From: Symsagittifera roscoffensis
Lineage: Eukaryota; Xenacoelomorpha; Acoela; Convolutidae
NCBI RefSeq assembly: GCF_963678635.1
Contig: NC_087069.1
Span: forward strand, 51,160,938-51,224,937
Direction: 5' to 3'
DNA: 64,000 bases
How positions within the stretch are numbered: the first letter of the stretch is position 1; every line of letters begins with the position of its first letter. The position numbers and the translations under genes were made by a program. The notes beneath the pieces are model-generated. The model did not search any database. It was not told where the DNA came from and saw nothing but the letters and a program-made list of their open reading frames with translations. Positions 12,984 to 22,386 of this stretch are shown one piece after another.

Positions 12984-15900
12984 TCATCTCGTGCTCTTCG
13001 CCTTGGAGGTACTGCCTCCTGAAGTGCTAGATGCGGCAAACTGTCTCAACAGTTCCTCTTCATCATCGGAACTAATCACAATCTCCTCCCAAGCCTTCAG
13101 CTGTTCATAGGATCGCATCCATTCTCTCTGCTCCTGCAATCTCTTTGCTTGGTTGGGTAGTGCCTTCACCCTAGCTTCTCGGTTCAAGCAAAAGGAGTTG
13201 TGCAGGCTCAAGCTCACGTTCTTCGCCAGGTCTTCCTCTAGTATCGACTCCCTCGCTTTGGTGTTGTCTCTAGACATCTTACCCACTCTCTTCCATCCCG
13301 TCGTGATCGCATTACGATGGGTTAGCAGGGGTCTCTTGAAAGCTTCCGGCCCAATCTCGGCCTGGAACTGTCGATACTCCTTTTGATGTTTTCTCATGTG
13401 ATCTTTCGTTGCCCTGTACAACCAAGACGTCAGTGTCGCCCGAAACCATGGAAAGTACCTCAAGCGACTCCATACGTGCCTGACTTCCGTTGGTATGGCG
13501 AATACTTTGCACGCAGTCTCAAACAACTCAAGTCTCCTGCTGTAGTCTATCGCGTATATTGACTCAGCCGTTGGCGTCGTCGCCTCCCGATATTTCGTTA
13601 TATTCTCTTCTATCCATCTCAGAGCTAACATCGTACTCACTACTAAGAGCGTCACCTTCTGCCGGTGATCCGGTAGTCCGATCGACCGAATCTCTTCCAC
13701 ATCCCACACCAGGCAAAGGTTCTTGTGATCTGGATACCACACCGTTTGTGCCAAACAGTGGCATGGGCATTCCCCATGAGAGATCTCAATGCTCCTGAGA
13801 TTACGCTCCCCTGAGGCTTCCAAGAGAGGCTCAAGCTCCATCATTTTCTCGTGCATCGTGTCGTTGTCTTCCAGGTTCGGAGTACTTCCCACAGGTTTCC
13901 CGATCACGTTTTGTCTCTCGTGATCGCTTGTGTTTTCTCTTTCCAACTTCAGAAGATCTTCTCCCCAGATTTCGCTTAAGTCATCTCTCAATTCTTTTGG
14001 TACTGTCCCTTTGATTTTTCTCAACAACTTGTGCGAGTGATGCGACATCCGAGCCAACCTCACGCACTTGGGCACTGAGAAGGCCTTGTCCACCAGTATT
14101 CTCTGGCTGGACACTTCCACCATCGCCATGTGTAGCGGGTAGTGACTTCCGCACAAGTTGGCCATCATTGACCCTATCAGCGATTTCGCGTTCAATGGCA
14201 AGCCATAAGCTTCGCTCAGGGGAAATCCCATTTCCGCCTCAAGACCAACTTTCCAGCTCCGGATGTGTTTTTGAGTCACCTGCAACACCCCGGGCCATGA
14301 TTCCACGCTCAACGCCGTCACTAAATGATGCTCAGACTCCAGTCTCTCCAGTGCCTGCAGACCACACATTCTCGAGAAGAATCCGAGAGCTGTCGCTATA
14401 TTCACCGTGGTTCTCGCGTAACATTCCGCTATTATTTGCACTTCACTTTTCTCCCTTTCTGTGATGTCTTCGAACCAAGTGACCAGGTCTTCTTTTTGAA
14501 ACGACAGTATCCTGACGCATGACCGTCCATCGCAGATGTGCTCTCCGTTCCCACACGTCGAATCCAGACAGCTACCCGGCTCCAATTTCTTTGCTGACCC
14601 GGGGTCGCTCGTCCTTTCGCTTGGCTCTTGCATCTGGGGCGTGATTAGCTTATGCAGCACACTTAACTTCGCCAGATCTTCATCTTCCGTTGGTGCTAAC
14701 CTCACTCGCTCGGTGGTTTCCTCGATTAGACTCGCATGGGGATGTGGACACCAGGAGGGTCTTAGTAGCTTCCATATCACTCCCAAGTTCGTGGTTAACA
14801 AGCCATTTCCACCGCCCATGTTTACTTCAACTCTCTTGTTTGAGCGCGGCATGCTTATCACCTCTGGTGTTTTCTCAAGAATCAGGCCCAGGCTCGGCCC
14901 CTCTTTCTCCACCGCGTCTATCTCCATTATTCTTTCTGTCCAAAACTTCAGCAGCTCCGCTACCTCATGGTTTCTGTGGGCTCCTCCAGCTTCCGAGTCT
15001 AAGAAGGGATTGTAGGCTATTCCCAGCACTCCAGACACGTATTGGTATTCCCCCTTCTCACTGAGTCTCGAGTACTGTTCTGACGAGGCCAGGTTACGGT
15101 GAACATCATGTTCTTCCTCGAACTTCTTATTAGAGAACCTCCGTACCTCGTCCAGCTTTCGGTGGCTCTCTAAGGATAGTCTGGAACCATCTTCTTTCTC
15201 TATTCCTGTACTTTGATATACATTCAAGATGATCGTTGAGACCCTTCTCTCCATGGTTTTACTTCCACTTGCTCTCTGGTGGCATGCCAGGATGGTGCTA
15301 TCAGACATCATTGACATTGTCCATCTCAAGAAACATGTGGCATCTTTTCTCCTAGCCAGGCTCAAGCCTGAATTGTCCCTGGCCACGTGTTGCATCAGTG
15401 CCTGATACACCTCTAGCTTCTTGCTTCCCAGCTTCAGCCTGTCATACGAGGTCAATGTCTCCAACTCTATTCCCACCAGACTCCAGGTGAACATTAATTG
15501 TCCCGCAGTTCTAACGAAGGGATTCGCCATTAGTGGCGGTGCTGATGAGGATGTTCTCATCGCCTCTTCAAAATGATCCTTCAACAAACTCTGCCAGGAC
15601 CTCTTCAGATGACTTGCCATCTCTATCTTATTAACCTCGGCTTTCTGCTGGGTGGCCCAATTGCGTCGCCTGCGAGCTATTCCACTATCCAACTTCTTCA
15701 AGCAGTCCTCCATTTCCTTCAATGTTTCGAGGGCCACCCACCACGTCCGGGAAGTGTTCCTCGTCTTGTTCCTCTCCAATGGATCACTCGTCACTTGTTT
15801 GCTCATGTCCTGATGTGCCTTCGAGATCCATTCTTTGCCGATCTCCACTTCCCCTACCTGTCCGTTCGTTGAACCTCTCTTCACGTTTACCTTCTGAGGC

Positions 15901-18900
15901 TTGAAGTCTTCTTCTGACGTAGAACTGGTGGAAACCTCTATTTCCTTTTCTACTTCAAGTGGTTTACTGAGTTCCGAGCTGTTCTTGTATGCCGCCGTCT
16001 TGCATCGGGCCAAAACGATGGGCGCCGTCTCTCTCAAGTTTCCTTCCGAAACAGCATCCACTGAAGGACTACCCCATCCTTCCACTTCTCTCTTCCTCTT
16101 GCGAGTCTTCACGTCTCTGCTCGAGGGTGTGGTGGCTATCATCATTGATTCTACCTCTCCATCCACTCCTTCCAACTCTTGCCTCCCCCCTGCTCGAGCC
16201 TTAAGGATATTAGTACTTTTAATCATATTACTAGTCCCAACCTTATCCCTTTTTATATCATCAACCATTTTATCCACAGTTTTTCGTTTCAGAGTAGAGC
16301 TGTCCTCACATTTCTCTTTTCTAGTCTTCGATCGTGCGTTCCTCAGCTCCACTAGCTTGTTCAGCAGCTCTTTTCTTGCTTTCTCATCCAGGCCCGTTCC
16401 TATCAGGAGCGGTTCCCCGAATCTCACTACTGCGTCCCACAGTTCCTTCTTGAACTTGTCCAGCGTCGTCTCGCTGCCCACTTCTCGATTGAATTCCTCC
16501 AGGAACTCCTGCCAAGCGTCATCCTCGAGAGATCCCAAGAATATGTCCCTGTTCCCTTCGAACGTGTTCTTCTCCCTTTCCTCCGAGCTCAAGAGTAACA
16601 TCCCCATATTGAAGGTCTCACCTGCCAATGGCAACTCTAGGTTCTTCCGCGGAGACGGAATCAGGGGTGGTGTGGCAGTATCTGCCCAATTCTCCTCGCT
16701 CAAATCTTTCAACAGCTCTTGAGTGGTGAGCTCCTCCCCTGATGGCCCTGGTCCAGGCGTATTCCCCACTTCCATGTCTTCACCAGCTTCACTGAGAGTT
16801 TCATCCATACTCTCTTCTTCTGACTCATGTCTCCTTCTCTCGAGAATTTTCTTAAATCGGTCCTCGACGGGTCCGCTCCTCTTGTCTCCAGGTGTGTCCA
16901 CGGACAGTGGTGATGGTGTCGCAGGATCCAGCTTTTTGTATTCCGTCAGTGCTACGTGCAGTTGACCTGCTGCATCTAGTTCTGTTCCTTCCTGTCTTAT
17001 TTCCACCTGTTCCAAGCCATAGGGCGCCTTATATTTTCTCGTGGCAAATTTCATGTCGTCCACCAGTGCGACGTGTCCCTCCATCACGATCATCCTGCCA
17101 TCATCCCATATGGGTAGCATATTCTCAAGTCCTTCCTTTTCAAGAGTCCTCAAGACTTTCCGCACCTCATATCCAGGGGGCTGCGAACCTCTACTCTTTT
17201 TCGCTTGCGTCGTCCACGAATTTACCTTCCTCTCGCTGATGTGGAAGTAGACTGCCGCCGTGTAGCCGATGAACAGGGGATCCCAGCCATCCGTGAAATG
17301 CCTCTGCGTTTCCTCCGTCATCATCTTCGCCATTATGGAGGGAACCACCAAGGGACTATTCATTCCCAAGGTCATCCTCCTGACTGTCGGGAACTCAGGC
17401 ATGGTGGCTGGTAGGATTTCTTTCTCCATTATGGCCTCCAGCTCCCTCTTGACTAGTGCAAAGCACTCCTTCCAGGCGGGGATTCTCAAGACTTCTCGTC
17501 CGTTGGCCGTCAATGGGTTTAGGTTCCAAAACTTTGGATACATTTCAATGGGGCCCTCTCGCTTGCCTCCCATTCTGCATTGCATTTGTCCCCTGAAGTT
17601 GCACACCATCATCTCAGCATCTTTCACTTTTCCGAAGAGTACCGTGTTGCTCATACGCGCCCTGAGCACCTCCTGCTGACACCAATTCAGCGCTGTACCA
17701 TCCAGTACGCTGATGAGACTCAAGTGCGTCACCGAGTGACGATACGTTATCACCAGGGGATCTGGAAACGCGTACGTCACTGCTGGACCATAGATGCAGG
17801 TCACCACCTCCTCTAGACCCCGGATTATCCCCATTGGGTCCGACCTCATTGCCAGGCACAGGTCCGTCAACAGAGGCATCCCTCTGTTCGCCTTCTCCCA
17901 TTCTTCTCTCGAGGTTGGGTTCTCATCTTCACCCGTCATGTATCGATTCTGCATCATGAGGTATTGCACCAGCAGTGTCTTCAACCCTGCGGCACACTTG
18001 TAGGAGCTGGTTTCAGTGCTCGTGTGGACTCTCCCCATAGACAGAGGTTCTCCATATTCCATTAACCGATGAAACGACACCAATTCCCCATGGGTCAAGA
18101 GTACTAGTGCCAGATACCCATCAACTCGAAGTGTCTCCACTCCTCGACTAAACATGTATGCTGGGCCCATGTTGAACAAGTATCTGGGGTAAACCAAATA
18201 CAGGGCCAAGAGCAGGCTGATGGACATGCCCAGTATCTCCTGTACGAAGGCTCCGAAGATAGTCGCCGTGGTGCCGAACACTCCTGCCAAGAATTCTCTC
18301 TCCCAGCAAGGACTCAAGAACTTGAGAATCTCGTAATCTCTCCTAGTCTTCAATTCGCCGTTGGCGTGCTCTCTCCAAAATCCTCCAATCGTCACTTCAT
18401 TGGCGGCCGAGACAAATCTAACCACCGTCATGTCTCTCGTTTCCGCTAGCTCCAGTTGCTTCTCTAGAAAACTCCAGATTTGTTTCACGAGGAGTGGTGC
18501 TTCCTCCCTCGTTTTATTCGTGACGTTCTCTAGCCTTGGTGTCAGGAATGGCCACCAGCCATTCTCTTGAGTCAAGCGATATTTCATCGATTCTAACTGT
18601 TTCTCCGTCTCGACCACATTTCTTCTCTCGTTGCTGGGACCTCTAGTCCTGCTGGTGGAATTTGCGACTTTCACATCCATACTCCGGAACCACAGGCTGG
18701 CCGTCAACTGGTTTATCGCCGGGTGGTCGTCCCCGATGACTGGGCTGAACTTGAGTTGTCTAGCAAAGTTCGATATCTCTAGCAAGAGTACCTCATCCAA
18801 TACAATCAGGACGTCGGCCAGTCCGTAAAAGCCCCTCAGTGCATGAGATATGTCAGCCCATGCCGCCGGCAATTCTGATTTGTAAAGCCTCAAGTTCAAT

Positions 18901-21863
18901 GGCTCCAGCTCTCGATTGGGGGCTGCCATCAGAATCCGCCATTCACTCCCTTCTGCTATCAGGATCAAGACCGCGTACACGAATTGTAGGGCGGGTGGCA
19001 TACTTGCGTATCCCGGGGATGTGGTAAACACCACCTTCGTCTTGGGCCCAAATCTCGAGGCTACGTTCTCTTGTACCTCATTCATCGCCGCAAATAACGC
19101 CTGAATAGCCTCCCATATCTTCTTTGATGTCGGAATTTCATCCCCCTTTAGTTGCTCAAGAAGTCCCATCGCGTGCAGGTGATCATTCATCCCTGCAAAC
19201 AATAGCAGTTCAGGTTCACAGGGCATCTCCGACTTTATTGCTACCACTAGAGTCAACATCTGATTCAATTCGGCTCCTGGCAAGGAGTATACCAGAGTCT
19301 CCGGCCAGAACAACTTGGGAGACGTTCCCTCGAAGTCCGATCCCGCCACAATGACTACTCTTGCCGCAGCTGGATCTGTTCTATCGTAAACTGCCAGAGT
19401 TTTGGCCAGTTGGGTGCCACCACAGGGCTTCCCGTACCTGGGATCTTCCGCCAATTTCGAGCCTTCGTAAGCGGCGTCTGGCAATCCCGTTCCTCCCGGA
19501 TTGAGTAGCTTGTCTACCACCTTCAACTGTGCCGGGGTTGCCAACCTGATTCTGGCGATGCTGGTTCGGTGCTTGGGAGGTTCTGCTATAAGTCCCGGAC
19601 TCCCCAGCAGCTTGAGAGGTCTGTAATTAATGGGTCCCATGATCGTTTTTGTGGGAATTCCCGTCAGGTCTGTGGTCTCCATCAACTTCGCCCTCGAGAA
19701 GTGCGCCTCATGAGCCTTCAACCAGTCTATGCAATGATGTCTATTCAAATCCTCGTGCGACACTCGTTCGATCCCCAGGGTTTCCGCCAACTCTCGTCTG
19801 CATTCCAAACTCTCTAGATCCAGTTCCTTCACCTTCTCAGGATATCTCAAGCGGGCAGTCTCCATAGACTTCTTTTCTCTCCTGCCATCTGCCACCACCA
19901 CAGAGGACATCGCCGAGCCCGGAGGTGTTGATGACTCTACCTCCTCCGACTCCATTGGCGTGGCACTCTGCAATCGGGTCTGATTGCTCCTTGAACTGTC
20001 TCTAGTATCAATTCTCGCTCCCAAGCGACCAGCCAAGGCCCTCGAGGCAAGGAATGGTGGGTTGGGAGGTGGTCCTAAAGTGAATTGGGCTGTCTCCAGC
20101 AGGTCCGCCTCTAGCGTGTTAATGTGTTCCTGGAAGACGTCGTTCAGCCACTCCGCTCCCCTTGGCCTATCGAAATGGATTCCATCTTTTGAGGTGTCTT
20201 CAGGGAATCCCTTTTTCTCCATACGTTCTGCTATGTCCAACAGCCTGAGAGGAAGCACACTCTTCCGGTGTATGTCTCGGATCATCTTGTTCAGGCTCCG
20301 CACCTTCTGGTTCATCTCTAGGGCGTGCTGATCAAACATCATGTTGTAGGGGACCGTGCATACCGTCAGCAGGATGGGGTCCATCTGGATCCTCAGTTCC
20401 TCAAGAAGGCAGCTCATCTTGTCGCACAGCCTCGCTACTTTCCTCGCTTCTCCCCTTGACACGTCGTTGGTCCCAACCATCAGGGTCACTGTGTAAACTT
20501 TGGTCATCCCTAGCATGTCCAGGGTTGCCAACATCTGTGGCGTGGCAGCTCCAGCGAAACTCAAGACTCCTGTTTGCCAATGGGACCGTATCTGGGTCAA
20601 CACCCGCACCAGGCTATCCCCTATAATTAGGTGAACCGCACCCTCTGGCACACGAGGTGGCGCTAGATACTCCACCCAGGCTGCGTCATGGAAGCAGTCC
20701 CTCCTGGTTCCCTGTTCCGCACTCCAGTCCAGCCGATTGTGCCTGTGGTAGTTCCCTTCTGTATTCTTCTTATAGCTCGCGATCACGACGTTTCTGACCG
20801 GCTGTTCCCTCCAAGTTGGGGGAAGCTCTGGCCTTGTCGATCTTTCACGACTCTGCTGCTGCAATTTCTCGCCCAGCTCCTTCAGGCGCGATGAGGCGCC
20901 ACTCACCTGGCTGCCACTCGAGGTCGAGGTTGGGGTGTATCCGGGTAATACCACATCCATCAGAGGGCGTACAGGTTGGGTCTCTAGGTTGCGCAAGGAA
21001 GGCGTCACGTCATTCGGTATCCAGACCTCCAAGCCTTCACTCATGTGTTCCCTGGCCTCGCGGTCAAGGTTGAACCGTCCTCTAGCCCTGGGAGCTTCAT
21101 CCACCTCCATGCGCGACTCCGACCTCGAGCTTGTCACCACTCGTTCGTTAGACCTGGCTCCCTTTTGTGCGTCAAGCTCGCGTTGTCGCTGTTCTGTCCT
21201 TTCCAACTCCGACTTTAGTTGATCACGATTCGCGACGTTCTCCCGCACCCTTAGCTCCTGCTGATGTTCAGCCCTCAGCATCTCAAGTAATTTCAACGTC
21301 TGATCTCGCTCGTCGACTGCCTGGTCCCTCTCCAGCTGAAGCTTCTCCCTATCCAGCTTCGCCTGATCCCGATCGAGGTTCGCTTTATTCTTTTCCTTCA
21401 GCGCCTTCTCAAGCTCTTTCTTTAGGACCCCCAGATCCGGATATGCCTCTGTCGTCTGTTGCGCTCGCGACATCGACGGCACCTTACTCGAGCTCTGGCC
21501 TGTGGATCTTGCTGTTGGTCTCGTCGGTAGCGGAAACTCTCCTGCGCCGTGTTCGGTGTTGTTACTCAGGCCAGGATTTCTTGCCAAGTCAAAGCCCCTT
21601 ACTCCTCCATCCGCATTCCAAGATAACCATCTGGTCTGTTCTCGATTTGATATGCCCTCGGTGGTGTAGCCGACCATCAAGACAGCCTCCGTCGCAGACT
21701 CCCTGCACTCACCCTGGTCCTCCAACTGGAGGATCGCATTCAGCATCACCGCCATTCTCTCGTCTATCTGGGTGTAGTCCAGGTCCCTCAAGCGTCTGTA
21801 CAGCTCGTCAAGAGTGGGCTTCTTCAGAGCCGCGGGCACGGAGTTCCAGAATCGGTCTGCCAT
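12984..21863 (-). CDS. Giant second ORF (2,959 aa) with SGNH/GDSL esterase domain, env position
   Basis: Uninterrupted frame. I place the start at 21,863 (MAD, context AAAATGGC) because element 1 has the same start at 4,363; a TTG start 15 codons earlier is less likely. Seen in order: coiled coil (about 150-245); SGNH/GDSL domain with GDS (Ser417), Gly438 block, GTND (Asn466) and DGIHF (Asp560, His563), so all four family blocks are present; a second SGNH-like unit with GSD (about 842) and GMND (Asn893) but the Ser motif altered; a hydrophobic stretch (about 1,190-1,238) that may be membrane-associated; acidic and Ser-rich linkers; a basic KRKRE patch near 1,920; Cys/His clusters near 2,430 and 2,700 (C-x-C-x-C type); an acidic tail. 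In known SGNH enzymes the Ser, Gly, Asn and His act in ester hydrolysis. Substrate and role here are unknown. No retroviral envelope features are evident. Confidence 0.85.
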   Translation of the reverse strand: MADRFWNSVPAALKKPTLDELYRRLRDLDYTQIDERMAVMLNAILQLEDQGECRESATEAVLMVGYTTEGISNREQTRWLSWNADGGVRGFDLARNPGLSNNTEHGAGEFPLPTRPTARSTGQSSSKVPSMSRAQQTTEAYPDLGVLKKELEKALKEKNKANLDRDQAKLDREKLQLERDQAVDERDQTLKLLEMLRAEHQQELRVRENVANRDQLKSELERTEQRQRELDAQKGARSNERVVTSSRSESRMEVDEAPRARGRFNLDREAREHMSEGLEVWIPNDVTPSLRNLETQPVRPLMDVVLPGYTPTSTSSGSQVSGASSRLKELGEKLQQQSRERSTRPELPPTWREQPVRNVVIASYKKNTEGNYHRHNRLDWSAEQGTRRDCFHDAAWVEYLAPPRVPEGAVHLIIGDSLVRVLTQIRSHWQTGVLSFAGAATPQMLATLDMLGMTKVYTVTLMVGTNDVSRGEARKVARLCDKMSCLLEELRIQMDPILLTVCTVPYNMMFDQHALEMNQKVRSLNKMIRDIHRKSVLPLRLLDIAERMEKKGFPEDTSKDGIHFDRPRGAEWLNDVFQEHINTLEADLLETAQFTLGPPPNPPFLASRALAGRLGARIDTRDSSRSNQTRLQSATPMESEEVESSTPPGSAMSSVVVADGRREKKSMETARLRYPEKVKELDLESLECRRELAETLGIERVSHEDLNRHHCIDWLKAHEAHFSRAKLMETTDLTGIPTKTIMGPINYRPLKLLGSPGLIAEPPKHRTSIARIRLATPAQLKVVDKLLNPGGTGLPDAAYEGSKLAEDPRYGKPCGGTQLAKTLAVYDRTDPAAARVVIVAGSDFEGTSPKLFWPETLVYSLPGAELNQMLTLVVAIKSEMPCEPELLLFAGMNDHLHAMGLLEQLKGDEIPTSKKIWEAIQALFAAMNEVQENVASRFGPKTKVVFTTSPGYASMPPALQFVYAVLILIAEGSEWRILMAAPNRELEPLNLRLYKSELPAAWADISHALRGFYGLADVLIVLDEVLLLEISNFARQLKFSPVIGDDHPAINQLTASLWFRSMDVKVANSTSRTRGPSNERRNVVETEKQLESMKYRLTQENGWWPFLTPRLENVTNKTREEAPLLVKQIWSFLEKQLELAETRDMTVVRFVSAANEVTIGGFWREHANGELKTRRDYEILKFLSPCWEREFLAGVFGTTATIFGAFVQEILGMSISLLLALYLVYPRYLFNMGPAYMFSRGVETLRVDGYLALVLLTHGELVSFHRLMEYGEPLSMGRVHTSTETSSYKCAAGLKTLLVQYLMMQNRYMTGEDENPTSREEWEKANRGMPLLTDLCLAMRSDPMGIIRGLEEVVTCIYGPAVTYAFPDPLVITYRHSVTHLSLISVLDGTALNWCQQEVLRARMSNTVLFGKVKDAEMMVCNFRGQMQCRMGGKREGPIEMYPKFWNLNPLTANGREVLRIPAWKECFALVKRELEAIMEKEILPATMPEFPTVRRMTLGMNSPLVVPSIMAKMMTEETQRHFTDGWDPLFIGYTAAVYFHISERKVNSWTTQAKKSRGSQPPGYEVRKVLRTLEKEGLENMLPIWDDGRMIVMEGHVALVDDMKFATRKYKAPYGLEQVEIRQEGTELDAAGQLHVALTEYKKLDPATPSPLSVDTPGDKRSGPVEDRFKKILERRRHESEEESMDETLSEAGEDMEVGNTPGPGPSGEELTTQELLKDLSEENWADTATPPLIPSPRKNLELPLAGETFNMGMLLLSSEEREKNTFEGNRDIFLGSLEDDAWQEFLEEFNREVGSETTLDKFKKELWDAVVRFGEPLLIGTGLDEKARKELLNKLVELRNARSKTRKEKCEDSSTLKRKTVDKMVDDIKRDKVGTSNMIKSTNILKARAGGRQELEGVDGEVESMMIATTPSSRDVKTRKRKREVEGWGSPSVDAVSEGNLRETAPIVLARCKTAAYKNSSELSKPLEVEKEIEVSTSSTSEEDFKPQKVNVKRGSTNGQVGEVEIGKEWISKAHQDMSKQVTSDPLERNKTRNTSRTWWVALETLKEMEDCLKKLDSGIARRRRNWATQQKAEVNKIEMASHLKRSWQSLLKDHFEEAMRTSSSAPPLMANPFVRTAGQLMFTWSLVGIELETLTSYDRLKLGSKKLEVYQALMQHVARDNSGLSLARRKDATCFLRWTMSMMSDSTILACHQRASGSKTMERRVSTIILNVYQSTGIEKEDGSRLSLESHRKLDEVRRFSNKKFEEEHDVHRNLASSEQYSRLSEKGEYQYVSGVLGIAYNPFLDSEAGGAHRNHEVAELLKFWTERIMEIDAVEKEGPSLGLILEKTPEVISMPRSNKRVEVNMGGGNGLLTTNLGVIWKLLRPSWCPHPHASLIEETTERVRLAPTEDEDLAKLSVLHKLITPQMQEPSERTSDPGSAKKLEPGSCLDSTCGNGEHICDGRSCVRILSFQKEDLVTWFEDITEREKSEVQIIAECYARTTVNIATALGFFSRMCGLQALERLESEHHLVTALSVESWPGVLQVTQKHIRSWKVGLEAEMGFPLSEAYGLPLNAKSLIGSMMANLCGSHYPLHMAMVEVSSQRILVDKAFSVPKCVRLARMSHHSHKLLRKIKGTVPKELRDDLSEIWGEDLLKLERENTSDHERQNVIGKPVGSTPNLEDNDTMHEKMMELEPLLEASGERNLRSIEISHGECPCHCLAQTVWYPDHKNLCLVWDVEEIRSIGLPDHRQKVTLLVVSTMLALRWIEENITKYREATTPTAESIYAIDYSRRLELFETACKVFAIPTEVRHVWSRLRYFPWFRATLTSWLYRATKDHMRKHQKEYRQFQAEIGPEAFKRPLLTHRNAITTGWKRVGKMSRDNTKARESILEEDLAKNVSLSLHNSFCLNREARVKALPNQAKRLQEQREWMRSYEQLKAWEEIVISSDDEEELLRQFAASSTSGGSTSKAKSTR

Positions 21864-22386
21864 TTTTGCAACTTCGGGATGTATATAGGTAGATGTTAAC
21901 CAGCTCAAGAATTACCTTACCAACTCAAGAATTACCTTACCAACTCAAGTATTACCCAATTCAAGAATTCTCTAGAAATGTTCTCTTGCAACTACTTGCT
22001 GTAGATTCGGATTATCGCGTGTTCAATCAAGATTCTCTCTTTTTGTTTCTCGCTTGAGTGTAGTTGGATTTTCAACTTTGTTTTTCAAACTCGATCTGAA
22101 AACAGAAAGCTTATTAAAACTTAGCATGTCACGTTCCTAACCTAGAGACCCCCCTTCTACCCATATGGTTAAAATCTTATCATTCTCATATCACTTAAAG
22201 CAATTCGATTGGATTTTCCTTTAAGAACATGCAGATTCATTTTATGTTTTAGCACCATCAATTCTTTCTTTTAAAATTCAATTGTCATGCCAATCACATC
22301 TTAAGATCCTTTTACCTGCGCCGCACCCCAGTACCTAACTCAAGACTCCTCCCTCACACCCGACCTGATACCTCCATGTACCCGAC
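21864..22386 (-). other. Inter-ORF spacer of element 2 with tandem 20-bp repeats
   Basis: Between the gag-pol stop and the start of the second ORF. Positions 21,901-21,960 hold three units of a 20-bp repeat (sense form CTTGAG-Y-TGGTAAGGTAAT-like), also present in element 1. Each unit includes GGTAAG, which resembles a 5' splice donor. A conserved acceptor-like tract lies at 22,096-22,110. The two ORFs are in different frames and 523 bp apart, so the second needs its own mRNA, re-initiation or an IRES. Confidence 0.65.
22090..22112 (-). promoter_or_regulatory. Predicted 3' splice acceptor upstream of the second ORF
   Basis: On the sense strand the sequence reads GCTTTCTGTTTTCAG, with AG at 22,096-22,097, about 235 nt before the second ORF start. 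Element 1 keeps an equivalent TTTTATTTTCAG at 4,103-4,114 although the surrounding spacer has diverged. A spliced subgenomic mRNA for the downstream ORF, as known for retroviral env, would need such a site. The donor has not been identified. Confidence 0.4.

Noticed and set aside
15901-16722. 273-codon plus-strand frame and many similar ones opposite the giant ORFs
   Set aside because: Antisense shadows of the coding frames; Ser/Leu/Pro-rich and not conserved in element 1.
12984-21863. Second giant ORF as a viral envelope protein
   Set aside because: No signal peptide, no furin-like site and no terminal membrane anchor; the SGNH blocks explain part of it better.
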